Positions 19,719 to 29,835 of a stretch of 49,578 nt of DNA are shown here, one piece after another. The stretch is taken from contig NZ_NUOT01000032.1 in NCBI RefSeq assembly GCF_002584535.1, positions 1 through 49,578 of the forward strand, read 5' to 3'. The notes under the pieces were generated by a model. It made no database searches. It had not been told where the DNA came from and worked only from the letters and a program-made list of their open reading frames with translations. Origin of the DNA: Bacillus cereus (lineage in GTDB: Bacteria > Bacillota > Bacilli > Bacillales > Bacillaceae_G). Position 1 is the stretch's first letter. Each line of letters opens with the position of its first letter. The position numbers were made by a program, and so were the translations under genes.

Positions 19719-20023
19719 TTAAACAACTTACTAAAGAATCCTTTAGCTTTCTCCCCTTGATTTTCATCAATGTACAATATCTCATGAATTTTCCCTTTAA
19801 TGGATACAATGCCTTTTTCTACATCTAAATTTTTCATTTGTAAGTTTTGACCACGAATTGTTAAAAACCCCATTACAGTTTCTAATAAAAACTCTTCACT
19901 ATCAAAACTCTCTACTTGTTTTACGCCTGTAATATCTATTACACGTCTACCACGCATAATAATATCATGCTCTACAGAAACATTCTGTTGATTAGAAGAC
20001 AAAGCTGAGTAGCCCTTATTCAC
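19715..20023 (-). CDS. yabP: sporulation protein YabP
   Basis: A 102-aa protein of the YabP family. Conserved features are HDIIMRGRRVIDITGVKQVESFDSEEF, then GFLTIRGQNLQMKNLDVEKGIVSIKG. In B. subtilis the yabP/yabQ operon is sigma-E-controlled and yabQ is the cortex-essential member; YabP has no known biochemical role. It uses a GTG start with a GGGGGG ribosome site 6 bases upstream. A sigma-E-like -10 lies in the 59-bp gap from rqcP. Confidence 0.92.
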   Translation of the reverse strand: MNKGYSALSSNQQNVSVEHDIIMRGRRVIDITGVKQVESFDSEEFLLETVMGFLTIRGQNLQMKNLDVEKGIVSIKGKIHEILYIDENQGEKAKGFFSKLFK

Positions 20024-20059
20024 GTCAATCCCCCCATAGCTTTATACTATCTAGTAAAT

Positions 20060-20067
20060 AATGTATG
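20060..20067 (-). promoter_or_regulatory. sigma-E-like -10 element before yabP
   Basis: CATACATT on the minus strand matches the sigma-E -10 (CATACAHT). It lies 37 bp before yabP, a known sigma-E gene in B. subtilis. No convincing -35 stands 14-15 bp upstream, so this is a candidate only. Confidence 0.45.
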
Positions 20068-20082
20068 AGGAGATGAAATAAT

Positions 20083-20358
20083 TTAGAACAAGCCTTCTTC
20101 TGCTTTCACTTTCTCTTCACGAACTACTGTATACATGTTAGCTGCATCTTCTTTTTTCGTTGTTTCTTTTAACTCATTTACCTTTACAGTTACTACCTTT
20201 TGCCCAAAACGAATTGTTAGCTCGTCATCTACTTTTACATCAGAACTTGCCTTTGCAGCTTGCCCATTAATCATAATTCTTCCCTGGTCGGCTACTTCTT
20301 TTGCCAATGTTCTTCTTTTAATTAAACGTGACACTTTCAAAAATTTATCTAAACGCAT
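20083..20358 (-). CDS. rqcP: RqcP, S4-domain ribosome quality-control factor
   Basis: A small S4-type RNA-binding protein (91 aa): [28 protein letters not shown] is the S4 helix pair, followed by [25 protein letters not shown]. In B. subtilis this protein (formerly YabO) binds the 50S subunit with RqcH and peptidyl-tRNA and supports alanine tailing of stalled chains. The ATG at 20358 has GGGGGG 7 bases upstream; longer in-frame starts lie inside mazG. It starts 14 bp after the mazG stop. Confidence 0.93.
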   Translation of the reverse strand: MRLDKFLKVSRLIKRRTLAKEVADQGRIMINGQAAKASSDVKVDDELTIRFGQKVVTVKVNELKETTKKEDAANMYTVVREEKVKAEEGLF

Positions 20359-20372
20359 CTCATTTCCCCCCC

Positions 20373-21836
20373 TTATTGATTCTCTATCTGTTTTGCTTCT
20401 TCCCATAAAGCGTCCATTTGCTCTAAAGTTAATTCCTGCATTTCCTTATTCATTTCAGCTACTTTCGCTTCCATGTATATAAATCGGCTTATAAATTTTT
20501 CATTTGTTGTATGCAATGCTTCTTCTGGATTCAGTTTATAGTAACGAGCAATATTAACAAAAGCAAATAATAAATCTCCAAATTCACTTAACATTTTTTC
20601 CTTATCCATCTTTGCAACTTCTTGCTCGAACTCTTTCAATTCTTCAAAAACTTTCTCCATCATTGGCTGTACATCATCCCAATCAAAACCAACTGTTCCT
20701 GCTTTTTTCTGAATTTCATACGCACGCATTAATTGTGGCAAACTTTTAGGAATTCCTGTTAAAATAGATTCCCTTACATGTCCCTTTTCTTGTTTTTTAA
20801 TTTCTTCCCAATTTGAAACAACTTCTTCCGCATTCTCCACATCCATATCTCCAAATACATGCGGGTGACGACGTACCATTTTCTCAGATAGCGTTCGGAT
20901 AATATCATCAACGGAGAACCAACCCTCATCTTCTCCAATTTGAGCATGAAGCATAACTTGTAATAACACATCACCAAGCTCTTCAACCAAGTGATCATCA
21001 TCTTCCTCATCAATTGCTTCTAGCACTTCATATGCTTCTTCAATTAAATATTTCTTTAAAGACTGATGCGTTTGTTTTTTATCCCATGGACAACCATTTG
21101 GTCCACGAAGCTCAGCAATGATTTCTCGGAGCACATCAAATTGTTGATATAAAGAAGCTCTCTCATTAACAGGCGGCACATATACGCTTGTTAAATTGTT
21201 CAATTCTGCTTCATGATCTAACATATAGAGCGGAACTTTTTTCACTTGCTCAAACGACGTCCCTGCAGCTGTTACAATGTACACGTCATACTCATCTGGC
21301 AACATCTCCATTAGTGTTAATTTCACCTCAGATGCAACAAACGCATCATATACTTGGCAAAAAATTAAATGTTGGCGTAATTCTAATTGACCTCGTTCAA
21401 ATGAAGTTGCATCAATCAACTGAAACCCTTCAATTGGGTCTATCTTCAAACTAGCAAACATCGGATCCAAAAAGCTTTGTCCACCTTCAATTTGCACCTT
21501 AATCTGCTTTTCTTTCCCTTTTTGTAAAAGCAATTGAACAGTTCGCTCCGCAACAAGTGGATGACCTGGTACAGCATATACAATATCCGTACTTTGCGCT
21601 TGTTCTATTAACGTATCTGCAATTGTTTCGTACACAATCTCAAATGTATCATGCGCCTCATATACATCATCAAAAGCTGTATATTTTACACCTTCTTTTT
21701 CTAATTCTTCAATAACTGGGTGTTCCTTCGTACGAATATACATATGATCTGCTTCTTTTATCTTTCTGTACACACCCATTGTCAGCTGGTCTAACTCACC
21801 AGCACCTAATCCTAAAATCGTGATTACTCTACTCAC
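20373..21836 (-). CDS. mazG: bifunctional TP-methylase/MazG nucleotide pyrophosphohydrolase (YabN)
   Basis: A two-domain protein of 487 aa. Residues 1 to about 220 are a tetrapyrrole-methylase-like domain ([30 protein letters not shown]). Residues about 228-487 are a MazG pyrophosphatase with [28 protein letters not shown] (split over 20 here only as description: [20 protein letters not shown]) and [10 protein letters not shown] metal-binding motifs, repeated as a weaker second half. The MazG part hydrolyses nucleoside triphosphates, probably non-canonical ones. I chose GTG at 21836 with GAGGTG 7 bases upstream; an ATG two codons earlier touches the ribosome site. This fusion is standard for Bacillus. 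Confidence 0.93.
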   Translation of the reverse strand: MSRVITILGLGAGELDQLTMGVYRKIKEADHMYIRTKEHPVIEELEKEGVKYTAFDDVYEAHDTFEIVYETIADTLIEQAQSTDIVYAVPGHPLVAERTVQLLLQKGKEKQIKVQIEGGQSFLDPMFASLKIDPIEGFQLIDATSFERGQLELRQHLIFCQVYDAFVASEVKLTLMEMLPDEYDVYIVTAAGTSFEQVKKVPLYMLDHEAELNNLTSVYVPPVNERASLYQQFDVLREIIAELRGPNGCPWDKKQTHQSLKKYLIEEAYEVLEAIDEEDDDHLVEELGDVLLQVMLHAQIGEDEGWFSVDDIIRTLSEKMVRRHPHVFGDMDVENAEEVVSNWEEIKKQEKGHVRESILTGIPKSLPQLMRAYEIQKKAGTVGFDWDDVQPMMEKVFEELKEFEQEVAKMDKEKMLSEFGDLLFAFVNIARYYKLNPEEALHTTNEKFISRFIYMEAKVAEMNKEMQELTLEQMDALWEEAKQIENQ

Positions 21837-21848
21837 AACCATTCACCT

Positions 21849-23450
21849 CTATCCACTCTTCTTCAATGAAGCTTGTACCTTTTCTTGCTTCATAACAGTT
21901 CCTAATTCTTTTTTTGTAAAAACATTAAATTTCATAATTAAAAATAGATATACCAAGCCGCCAATCACTACGCCTAGTAATGCTTCTACTACAGCCAAGC
22001 CTCTATGTCCTTCATCACTTGCTAGTCCAAATCCTTCATAAATAAACATAAATAGCATTAATATAATAGCCATTCCTAATCCACTGACCGTTATACCCAA
22101 TATGCTTTGTTTCTGAATGAGCGGCTCTTCTATAACTCGAATAAGCAAAGTACTATTTAATAAGGCAATAACCATAAGTGAAATTACCGTTGCTACAGCC
22201 GCTCCAGTTACACCCAATTGTGGCATTAATATATAATTGAACAATAATTTTAGACACCCACCAAATACAACAAACAACGCTGGCTTTACAGTTTGACCAA
22301 GCCCTTGCAGGATAGAAGCTGTTGTAATGGATAAGGAACTAAATAAAATAGTAACAGCTAAAATAGCTAATACACTTGATCCCTCACTATTTTCAAACAA
22401 CATAATATTTGTCGGTTTAATAATACACGCTAGCCCTAATGAAGCTGCAACGCCAATTACAAAAGTTATCTTCAGTGCTAACTGCACCTTTTGTTGAATA
22501 AACAGTCTATCCCCTCGCTCTTTCGCCGCTGTAATAATCGGAATAAGCGAAAGTGAAAACGAAGTTGTCACAACTGTACCAAGCTGCATAAGAGGAATAC
22601 TTCTGTCGTAAACACCCTTTAATACTTTTGCAATTTCTCCTGGTTCTCCTGCCTGAATAAGCAAAGTATAAAATGAAACTGAATCTGCCATTTGGATAAA
22701 AATTAACACTAAATTACTAACACAAATAGCTATTCCTTGCCAAAAAAGGATTCGAATTATCTCTTTCTTATTTCGTATCCTTTTCCATCCTCGCAAAAAA
22801 ATTGAACGGAAATTATGTCGCATATAAAATAAAAGCACGATTATACCGATACATCCACCTGCAATCGATCCAAACATCGCCCCTGCTCCAACTGTATATA
22901 AATCAAATTGATGTGCCATGAGAAACAGCGATAAAAACACAATAATTGAAACACGAATCGTTTGCTCCATCACTTGTGATATAGCTGTCGGCATCATATT
23001 GTTAAATCCTTGAAAGTATCCTTTTGCAACAGATAAAAAAGGCATTAACAAGAATGAAAACGAAATAACTCTTAGCAGTTTATCTAAATTTACATCACCC
23101 ATAACTGAAGCAATTGTGTGAGCACCAAAAAACACTGTAAAGAAACCTATACAGCCAATTCCCAATAAAAACCAAAAAGAAACACAAATAATCTCCTCTG
23201 CCTCTTCTTGCTTCCCTTGTTCCAAACGCCCTGCTACCATCTTAGAAATGATGATGGGAAAACCATAAGTAGCTAAAATTAAACAAAATCCATAAAACGG
23301 GTAAATTTGTTGATAAATATAAAAACCCACATCACCCGCTATATTTTGATATGGAATACGGTAAAAAGCGCTTAATACTTTCGTAATAAAACTTGCAATC
23401 GTTAATATAATAGCCCCGCGCCAAAAAGCTTGATACTTCTTCGCTTCCAT
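21849..23450 (-). CDS. yabM: MOP-superfamily polysaccharide/lipid flippase-like protein (YabM)
   Basis: A 533-aa integral membrane protein with about 14 hydrophobic segments, starting FWRGAIILTIASFITKVLSAFYRIPY, the entry motif of SpoVB/MurJ-like transporters (short form: FWRGAIILTI). The family moves lipid-linked sugars across the membrane. In B. subtilis YabM at this locus is one of several SpoVB-like paralogues and has no firm substrate. It is 12 bp upstream of mazG and probably begins the yabM-mazG-rqcP transcript. An extended -10 promoter is visible upstream. Confidence 0.9.
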   Translation of the reverse strand: MEAKKYQAFWRGAIILTIASFITKVLSAFYRIPYQNIAGDVGFYIYQQIYPFYGFCLILATYGFPIIISKMVAGRLEQGKQEEAEEIICVSFWFLLGIGCIGFFTVFFGAHTIASVMGDVNLDKLLRVISFSFLLMPFLSVAKGYFQGFNNMMPTAISQVMEQTIRVSIIVFLSLFLMAHQFDLYTVGAGAMFGSIAGGCIGIIVLLFYMRHNFRSIFLRGWKRIRNKKEIIRILFWQGIAICVSNLVLIFIQMADSVSFYTLLIQAGEPGEIAKVLKGVYDRSIPLMQLGTVVTTSFSLSLIPIITAAKERGDRLFIQQKVQLALKITFVIGVAASLGLACIIKPTNIMLFENSEGSSVLAILAVTILFSSLSITTASILQGLGQTVKPALFVVFGGCLKLLFNYILMPQLGVTGAAVATVISLMVIALLNSTLLIRVIEEPLIQKQSILGITVSGLGMAIILMLFMFIYEGFGLASDEGHRGLAVVEALLGVVIGGLVYLFLIMKFNVFTKKELGTVMKQEKVQASLKKSG

Positions 23451-23485
23451 ACGAGAAAACTCCTTTTCCTATTCTCATCCCTCGT

Positions 23486-23494
23486 ATTATATCA
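23486..23494 (-). promoter_or_regulatory. candidate yabM promoter (extended -10)
   Basis: Minus strand TGATATAAT: TATAAT (23486-23491) preceded by TG plus one base, an extended -10. No good -35 lies 17 bp upstream. It stands about 36 bp before the yabM start, beyond the spoVT terminator. Confidence 0.55.
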
Positions 23495-23532
23495 CAAAGA
23501 AAAAAACAGGCTTCTTTTTAGATTTATACAAT

Positions 23533-23559
23533 AAAAAAGGTAGCAAGACGCTACCTTTT
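23533..23559 (-). terminator. spoVT terminator
   Basis: A 10-bp perfect stem (AAAAGGTAGC at 23535-23544 with GCTACCTTTT at 23550-23559), a 5-nt loop and a T-run on the minus strand, 67 bp after the spoVT stop. Confidence 0.85.
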
Positions 23560-23625
23560 AATGAAATACAATCCTATTTTCCGAAAAAAATTCCTTTTTA
23601 TAACAAACATTATAATTAAGAAAAA

Positions 23626-24162
23626 TTACTGTTCCATTTGTTTTGCTAAAAAGCTTGCAGCGGTATTTACCGCCTTATGCTCTACTTCACTTATAATCGC
23701 TTCTTTTGAAAAAATGATAACAGCTCCAATTGGATCCCCATTTGCGACAATTGGGCCAACTGTATAAGAGCTAACCTTTTCAGTTACCCCATCAATAATC
23801 GAAATTTCACTTTCATCTGTCATAACAACAGACTTTCGATCTTCCATCGTTTTTTCGATTAAATCACCGACACTTTTATTTAAGTATTCTTTTTTTGATA
23901 CCCCAGCTACAGCGATAATGGAATCGCGATCACATACGAGTACGTTATGTCCTAAGCTATCGTATAAAGCATCAGCATATTCTTTTGCAAAATCACCTAA
24001 TTCACTAATCGGAGAATATTTTTTCAAAATTACTTCTCCATCGCGATCAACAAAAATTTCTAACGGGTCCCCTTCTCGGATACGAAGAGTCCTACGAATT
24101 TCTTTCGGAATTACCACCCTACCTAAATCATCAATTCGACGTACGATTCCAGTTGCTTTCAT
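23626..24162 (-). CDS. spoVT: stage V sporulation protein T (AbrB-family regulator)
   Basis: Forespore transcription factor that adjusts sigma-G genes. Residues 1-50 are an AbrB-type swapped-hairpin DNA-binding domain (TGIVRRIDDLGRVVIPKEIR), close to that of AbrB further right in this window. Residues 55-178 form a GAF-like domain (LVCDRDSIIAVAGVSKKEY). At 178 aa it is full length. A good sigma-G promoter lies upstream, in the gap after mfd, matching its known control in B. subtilis. It has its own terminator. Confidence 0.97.
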   Translation of the reverse strand: MKATGIVRRIDDLGRVVIPKEIRRTLRIREGDPLEIFVDRDGEVILKKYSPISELGDFAKEYADALYDSLGHNVLVCDRDSIIAVAGVSKKEYLNKSVGDLIEKTMEDRKSVVMTDESEISIIDGVTEKVSSYTVGPIVANGDPIGAVIIFSKEAIISEVEHKAVNTAASFLAKQMEQ

Positions 24163-24241
24163 TCTAATGCTGCCTCACTTTCTACTGATGATGAAAGTGG
24201 TGAATTTACCTGTTCATGTAAAAATCACCAACTGTTAAACA

Positions 24242-24271
24242 TAGTATTTTACACATTAGTTCTTCTATGCA
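24242..24271 (-). promoter_or_regulatory. sigma-G promoter of spoVT
   Basis: Minus strand -35 TGCATA (24266-24271, consensus TGMATA), a 17-bp spacer and -10 AATACTA (24242-24248, consensus CATACTA). It lies about 80 bp before spoVT, a sigma-G gene in B. subtilis. Confidence 0.8.
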
Positions 24272-24297
24272 CGTCGAATTACATTTTTTATTTTGTT

Positions 24298-27200
24298 TTA
24301 GGCATTTATTACTTCTTTTTTCACATCAGGCAAGCCTTTTAATAAATTTTCGGCAATTGTTAACCATTTTGATGTATCTAATCCATTCGTTTTCATAACA
24401 ATTTTCAAACGAGAACCTTCCATACCAAGGCCAATCATGCGCCCAAAGCTATTACCGAGCATGAATAATTTTCCACCATCAATATTTTGACTTGCTTGCT
24501 CTGAGAATAAAAATGTCACTTCAAATTTTGTTTGTTTAATTAGCTCAATCTGTTCTTTCGTTGCCAATACTTTAATATTTGCAATTTGCAATAGATATCC
24601 AACTTCTTGCGGATAATCTCCAAAACGATCAATCATTTCTTCTTGCAATTCCTCAATATCTTCAATTGTAGAGACACCTCTAAATTGTTTGTACATCATA
24701 ATTTTTTGCTTACTATCAGAAATATAAGCATCTGGTAAATATGCATCCACTTCTAAATCAATTTCAACATCAATTACATTTTCAACCCCTTGCGTTCCTT
24801 TACGCTGCTCGATTGCATCCTTTAACATTTGGGAATATAAATCAAATCCGACGGAATCGATGAATCCATGTTGCTCAGCACCTAACAAGTTTCCAGCACC
24901 ACGAATAGATAAATCTCGCATTGCGATTTTAAATCCAGATCCAAGCTCTGTAAATTCTTTTATTGCCTGCAAACGCTTCTCAGCGACCTCTGATAACACT
25001 TTATCACGCTTATAAGCAAAGTATGCATAAGCAACGCGGTTTGAACGACCAACGCGTCCACGAAGCTGATAAAGCTGTGATAATCCCATGCGATCGGCAT
25101 CAAATACAATTAATGTATTTACATTAGGAATATCAACGCCTGTTTCAATAATTGTGGTACTTACAAGAACATCATGCTGTCCATCTAAAAATGATAACAT
25201 GACAGATTCTAATTCACCCTCATTCATTTTCCCATGTGCATACGTCACACGTGCTTCTGGAACTAACATAGAGATTTCATCTGCTTTTCTTTCAATATCT
25301 TCAACACGATTATATAAGAAATAAATTTGGCCACCCCTTGCAAGTTCCCGTTCTATCGCTTCTCGAATTAATCCTGGATTATACTCCACCACATATGTTT
25401 GTACCGGGAAACGGTTTTCTGGTGGCGTCTCAATAACAGATAAATCTCGTACACCTAGCATAGACATATGGAGCGTACGTGGAATTGGCGTTGCTGTTAA
25501 TGTTAATACGTCAACATTTGCTTTCAATTGTTTAATCTTTTCTTTATGTGTAACACCAAATCGCTGCTCTTCATCGATAATGAGTAAACCTAAATCTTTA
25601 TAGGTTACATCTTTAGATAAAATGCGATGTGTTCCAATAACAATATCAACCGTTCCATCTTTTAAACCTTTAATCGTTTCATTTTGTTGTTTTCTAGTAC
25701 GGAACCTGCTTAGCAATCCAATATTAATTGGGTAATCTTGAAAACGCTCTCGAATCGTTTCATAGTGTTGTTGCGCAAGAATCGTTGTCGGTACTAAAAT
25801 CGCAACTTGCTTTTCATCCATAATTGCTTTAAATGCCGCACGAATCGCAACTTCTGTTTTACCATATCCAACATCACCACATAGAAGTCGATCCATCGGA
25901 CGCCCACGTTCCATATCTTTCTTAATTTCTTCAATAGAACGCAACTGATCTTCGGTCTCCTGGTATGGGAAAGATGATTCGAACTCCTGCTGTTCGGCAG
26001 TGTCTGGCGTATATGCATATCCTTTTGAAGCTTCACGCTCTGCATACAACTTAATTAAGTCATCCGCAATATCCTGAACCGATTTTTCTACCTTCGTTTT
26101 GACCTTCTTCCAATCATTTCCGCCTAGTTTATAAACTTTCGGATCCTTACCTTCTGACCCTACATATTTTTGTACTTGATCAATTTGTTCAATTGGCACA
26201 TATAACTTATCATTACCTTGATATTTAATATTCAAATAATCCTTATGAACACCATTAATTTCTAGGGTCTCAATTCCTAAAAATTTACCAATACCATGAT
26301 TCACGTGAACAACGTAGTCGCCAACTTTTAACTCAGAATAACTTTTAATACGCTCTGCATTGGATAGTTTTTGCTTACGTTGTGATTTTTTTACTTTTTT
26401 ATGGAAAAGCTCTTTTTCTGTAATAACAACAAACTTCTGCATCGGCATTTCAAAACCTGCATGCAAATCACCTACAGCGATTTGAAGACGACCAGGAAGC
26501 AATATATCTGTAGATTCTATAATATCTGCTTCAATATCATAATCACTTAAAATATATTGTAATTTTTTTGCGCGTTCTTCATCTGTTCCTAATACAACTG
26601 TCGTGAAATTTCCTTCAGTCCATCGATCAATTTCTGTTTTTAACAGCTGCATTTGCCCATGAAAGTCCTGCATTGTTTTACAAGTTACATTAACAATATT
26701 TTGCGGGTGCGTATGCGCAATGTGGCGCAAAAATAATGTTAAATATACAAAGCTTCTTTTTTTATGATGTAAAAACTCTTCAAATTGATGAGAGAACTCC
26801 AAATCCTGAATAATTGTCCCTTCACTCAGAAGCGATGTATACCATTCTGCTTCTTCTGCCTCAAGGTGTGATGCCGTTTCTTGAATGCGCGAAATTTCAT
26901 CTAAAATAACAACACCATTCTCCGGTAAATAGTCTATTAGACTAGCATGTTCTTTATAAAAGATAGATAAATATTTAAACATTTGCTCTATTGTCTGTCC
27001 GTTTTTTAATATTTCTATCTCATGACTAACAGTTTCCAGTACCGCTGTCTTAATTTTATCATCACAGAGCCTCTGCATCGTCTTCATTAAACCTTCTTCA
27101 AGACGCTCTACCCCTAATTTCAATTCATCTTTTGAAAATAAAAATTCCGTCGCAGGACCGAATCTTACGCTTTCTTTTTTATCTTGAGAGCGTTGTTCTT

Positions 27201-27828
27201 CTACATCGAATAAGCGAATAGAATCTACTTCCGTATCAAAGAATTCTATACGAAACGGTAATTCTTCAGTTAACGGATAAATATCCAATATTCCCCCGCG
27301 CAAACTAAATTCTCCAGGAGCTTCTACCATTGACTTACGTTCATATCCTATATCATGCAACATATGAAGCAATTCATCTAAATCAATCTCTTGCCCTAGA
27401 CTAATCTCGATTTGTTTTTGCTTCCATAATTCTTTTATTGGTAAAAATCTACGTAATCCGGCAACAGGAGCGACGATAATACCGTTCTCTCCCATAGCTA
27501 AACGGTTTAACACTTCAATGCGCTGCGCCTTAAGCTCAGGGCTTGCAACCCCAATTTCTGACGCAATTAATTCATTAACTGGATATAGCCAAACATCTTT
27601 TTCACCAAGCAGTGATACTAAATCCTCATATACTTTTTGTGCTTGATACAGATTATGTGTCACAACAAGCTGTGACTGCTTTGTTTTCTTATATAAAGCA
27701 GCCATTAATAGAGAACGAGAAGAAGTTGCCATACCTGATACAAGCTGTTCTTTCAATCCCTCTTCTAGTCCATTAATAATGGATTGTATTTCTTTATTTT
27801 TATAAAATTGCTCTAATAACCCTATCAT
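24298..27828 (-). CDS. mfd: transcription-repair coupling factor Mfd
   Basis: DNA translocase that removes stalled RNA polymerase and recruits UvrA to lesions. The 1176-aa protein has the UvrB-like N-terminal modules, an RNA-polymerase-interaction domain of CarD/Tudor type at about 500-560 (VGDYVVHVNHGIGKFLGIE), then a RecG-like helicase with Walker A GDVGYGKTEVA, DEEQ box IIDEEQRFGV and motif VI QLRGRVGRS, and the C-terminal TRCF domain. The ATG at 27828 has AGAGGAG 8 bases upstream. The frame is open for 30 more codons without support. It has no terminator before the spoVT promoter. Confidence 0.97.
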   Translation of the reverse strand: MIGLLEQFYKNKEIQSIINGLEEGLKEQLVSGMATSSRSLLMAALYKKTKQSQLVVTHNLYQAQKVYEDLVSLLGEKDVWLYPVNELIASEIGVASPELKAQRIEVLNRLAMGENGIIVAPVAGLRRFLPIKELWKQKQIEISLGQEIDLDELLHMLHDIGYERKSMVEAPGEFSLRGGILDIYPLTEELPFRIEFFDTEVDSIRLFDVEEQRSQDKKESVRFGPATEFLFSKDELKLGVERLEEGLMKTMQRLCDDKIKTAVLETVSHEIEILKNGQTIEQMFKYLSIFYKEHASLIDYLPENGVVILDEISRIQETASHLEAEEAEWYTSLLSEGTIIQDLEFSHQFEEFLHHKKRSFVYLTLFLRHIAHTHPQNIVNVTCKTMQDFHGQMQLLKTEIDRWTEGNFTTVVLGTDEERAKKLQYILSDYDIEADIIESTDILLPGRLQIAVGDLHAGFEMPMQKFVVITEKELFHKKVKKSQRKQKLSNAERIKSYSELKVGDYVVHVNHGIGKFLGIETLEINGVHKDYLNIKYQGNDKLYVPIEQIDQVQKYVGSEGKDPKVYKLGGNDWKKVKTKVEKSVQDIADDLIKLYAEREASKGYAYTPDTAEQQEFESSFPYQETEDQLRSIEEIKKDMERGRPMDRLLCGDVGYGKTEVAIRAAFKAIMDEKQVAILVPTTILAQQHYETIRERFQDYPINIGLLSRFRTRKQQNETIKGLKDGTVDIVIGTHRILSKDVTYKDLGLLIIDEEQRFGVTHKEKIKQLKANVDVLTLTATPIPRTLHMSMLGVRDLSVIETPPENRFPVQTYVVEYNPGLIREAIERELARGGQIYFLYNRVEDIERKADEISMLVPEARVTYAHGKMNEGELESVMLSFLDGQHDVLVSTTIIETGVDIPNVNTLIVFDADRMGLSQLYQLRGRVGRSNRVAYAYFAYKRDKVLSEVAEKRLQAIKEFTELGSGFKIAMRDLSIRGAGNLLGAEQHGFIDSVGFDLYSQMLKDAIEQRKGTQGVENVIDVEIDLEVDAYLPDAYISDSKQKIMMYKQFRGVSTIEDIEELQEEMIDRFGDYPQEVGYLLQIANIKVLATKEQIELIKQTKFEVTFLFSEQASQNIDGGKLFMLGNSFGRMIGLGMEGSRLKIVMKTNGLDTSKWLTIAENLLKGLPDVKKEVINA

Positions 27829-27862
27829 TTTCAAAACTCCTCTCAACATAAAAGAGCAAGTT

Positions 27863-27891
27863 AATATATTTTTATGCAAATATTTTGGAAA
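27863..27891 (-). promoter_or_regulatory. candidate mfd promoter
   Basis: Minus strand -35 TTTCCA (27886-27891), a 17-bp spacer and -10 TATATT (27863-27868), between the fin terminator and the mfd ribosome site. Each hexamer is 4-5 of 6. Confidence 0.4.
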
Positions 27892-27901
27892 AAGAAAACA
27901 G

Positions 27902-27926
27902 AAAAATGCTTTGGGCATGCCAAAGC
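27902..27926 (-). terminator. fin terminator
   Basis: GCTTTGG (27908-27914) pairs with CCAAAGC (27920-27926) around GCATG, followed on the minus strand by ATTTTTC. It lies 10 bp after the fin stop and separates fin from mfd. Confidence 0.7.
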
Positions 27927-27935
27927 GACAACATT

Positions 27936-28160
27936 TTATTGCAAAAATTTTTCATACTCATAATATTCCGGATAAGATGAGAGCGTTTCTTGGCACGACT
28001 CACAGATTGTTTTTATATGTATATTTCCATTTTCATGAAAATGAATCATATCCAATCGTTCTTGCTCTGTTAGTTGAAATAAAACTTTGCTGTATACCTT
28101 TTCTGCCGTAATGGAACCCACTTTACCCCCACAATGTCTACAGTAATAATGTCCTTCCAT
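27936..28160 (-). CDS. fin: anti-sigma-F factor Fin
   Basis: A 74-aa zinc-ribbon-like protein: YYCRHCGGKVG near the N-terminus and ICESCQETL near the C-terminus give two CxxC pairs. In B. subtilis Fin (formerly YabK) binds sigma-F and helps the switch to sigma-G in the forespore. The location between pth and mfd is conserved. AGGAGG lies before the ATG, and a sigma-F/G-type promoter stands 29 bp upstream. The gene ends in its own terminator. Confidence 0.93.
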   Translation of the reverse strand: MEGHYYCRHCGGKVGSITAEKVYSKVLFQLTEQERLDMIHFHENGNIHIKTICESCQETLSSYPEYYEYEKFLQ

Positions 28161-28188
28161 ACTATCCTCCTAAGTGTACAATTACTAC

Positions 28189-28219
28189 TAGTATGGATAA
28201 AAACATCGCAAAATATTCC
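28189..28219 (-). promoter_or_regulatory. sigma-F/sigma-G promoter of fin
   Basis: Minus strand -35 GGAATA (28214-28219), an 18-bp spacer and a perfect -10 CATACTA (28189-28195). The -10 fits sigma-G exactly and overlaps what sigma-F accepts. In B. subtilis fin is read by sigma-F, so either or both may act here. Confidence 0.75.
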
Positions 28220-28230
28220 AAATTAGAACA

Positions 28231-28791
28231 TTAACCGTTAAAAGTATTCATAATTTGAAGAAATGGTTTCTTTAACCACTCTTCACATGCATCCGCAGCT
28301 TTTTCAATAGAATGATTTACCTCTGGCAGCTCTTCTGCTGTAAAACGTCCTAATACATAGTCCACTACTTTCATGCCATTTTTCGGACGATCAACCCCCA
28401 TACGAATACGTTGAAACTCTTGTGTTCCTAAATGAGAAATTGTCGATTTCACACCATTATGACCGCCTGCACTACCTTTCATACGAAGACGCAATTTACC
28501 TACTGGAATATCCAAATCATCGTACATGACAACAAAATCTTCCACATCAATTTTATAGTAATCCATAAGCGGACGGATACTTTCTCCAGATAAATTCATA
28601 TACGTCAACGGCTTTAATAAAATTACTTTTTCACCATTAACAAACCCTGAACCATACATACCTTTAAACTTTTGTTCATTTAAAGAAATACCCCAGCGCT
28701 TCGCAAGTTCATCAATTCCCATAAATCCGATATTATGCCTTGTTAATTCATATTCTCTACCTGGGTTCCCAAGTCCTACTATTAATTTCAT
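28231..28791 (-). CDS. pth: peptidyl-tRNA hydrolase
   Basis: Releases peptides from dropped-off peptidyl-tRNA. The 186-aa protein starts with [21 protein letters not shown], with Asn9 and catalytic His19, and has [16 protein letters not shown] with the conserved Asp, then GGHNGVKS. In B. subtilis the gene is also called spoVC. It follows prs after 72 bp, with the prs terminator between counted on the other side, and is followed by the fin promoter in the 70-bp gap. Confidence 0.97.
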   Translation of the reverse strand: MKLIVGLGNPGREYELTRHNIGFMGIDELAKRWGISLNEQKFKGMYGSGFVNGEKVILLKPLTYMNLSGESIRPLMDYYKIDVEDFVVMYDDLDIPVGKLRLRMKGSAGGHNGVKSTISHLGTQEFQRIRMGVDRPKNGMKVVDYVLGRFTAEELPEVNHSIEKAADACEEWLKKPFLQIMNTFNG

Positions 28792-28822
28792 TCTTGTACC
28801 ACTACTTTCTTTTTACGATACG

Positions 28823-28851
28823 AAAAGACGTAACCAAATTTGGTTACGTCT
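28823..28851 (-). terminator. prs terminator
   Basis: A perfect 26-nt palindrome (28826-28851, arms AGACGTAACCAAA and its complement), followed on the minus strand by TTTTCG. It starts 12 bp after the prs stop. The T-tract is short. Confidence 0.65.
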
Positions 28852-28863
28852 CATTCTATCCAA

Positions 28864-29817
28864 TTAATTGAATAATACACTCACAGATTCTTCTTCATAA
28901 ACGCGAATGATTGCTTCTCCGATTAATGGAGCAACAGAAAGCTCGTGTACTTTGTCAATTTTCTTCTCTTCTGGTAATACGATAGAGTTTGTAACAACTA
29001 ACTCTTTAATATTTGAATTTTGAATACGCTCAATTGCTGGACCAGATAAAACTGGGTGTGTACAGCAAGCATATACTTCAGAAGCACCGTTCTCAACAAG
29101 AGCGTTTGCTGCTAATGTAATTGTACCAGCTGTATCAATGATGTCATCAATTAAAATTGCTGTCTTACCTTCAATGTTACCAATGATATTCATAACTTCC
29201 GATACATTCGGACGTGGGCGGCGTTTATCAATAATAGCGATTGGCGCTTTTAGGCGGTCCGCCATTTTTCTTGCACGTGTTACACCACCGTGGTCAGGAG
29301 ATACGATTACGATATCTTTAAGACCTTTTGTCTCAAAGTAATCAGAAAGAATCGGTACACCCATTAAGTGGTCGATTGGAATATCAAAGAAACCTTGAAT
29401 TTGTGGAGCATGTAAATCTAGAGTGATTACACGAGTTGCACCTGCTGTTTCAAGCAAGTTTGCTACAAGTTTTGACGTAATTGGTTCACGAGAACGCGCT
29501 TTACGGTCTTGACGCGCATAACCATAGTAAGGAATAACGATATTAATTGTTTTTGCAGATGCACGTTTTAATGCATCAATCATAATAAGTAATTCCATGA
29601 TATGTTCGTTTACTGGGAAGCTTGTAGATTGAATAATGAATACATCGCAACCACGAATACTTTCTTCAATGTTAATTTGAACTTCTCCATCACTAAAACG
29701 GTCAACAGAACACTTTCCTAGCCCTACTCCAATATGCTTTGCAATTTGCTCAGCAAGTTCCTTATTAGAGTTTAAAGAGAATACTTTCAAATTAGAATTT
29801 AGATATTGAGTCGACAT
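28864..29817 (-). CDS. prs: ribose-phosphate pyrophosphokinase
   Basis: Makes PRPP from ribose-5-phosphate and ATP, feeding purine, pyrimidine, histidine and tryptophan synthesis. At 317 aa it is the usual class I enzyme. [15 protein letters not shown] is the flexible loop, [11 protein letters not shown] the ribose-phosphate region, [11 protein letters not shown] a catalytic segment, and [14 protein letters not shown] the PRPP-binding loop. It follows glmU after 18 bp and is surely co-transcribed with it, as in B. subtilis. Confidence 0.97.
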   Translation of the reverse strand: MSTQYLNSNLKVFSLNSNKELAEQIAKHIGVGLGKCSVDRFSDGEVQINIEESIRGCDVFIIQSTSFPVNEHIMELLIMIDALKRASAKTINIVIPYYGYARQDRKARSREPITSKLVANLLETAGATRVITLDLHAPQIQGFFDIPIDHLMGVPILSDYFETKGLKDIVIVSPDHGGVTRARKMADRLKAPIAIIDKRRPRPNVSEVMNIIGNIEGKTAILIDDIIDTAGTITLAANALVENGASEVYACCTHPVLSGPAIERIQNSNIKELVVTNSIVLPEEKKIDKVHELSVAPLIGEAIIRVYEEESVSVLFN

Positions 29818-29835
29818 CTAGATTAACCCTCCACA

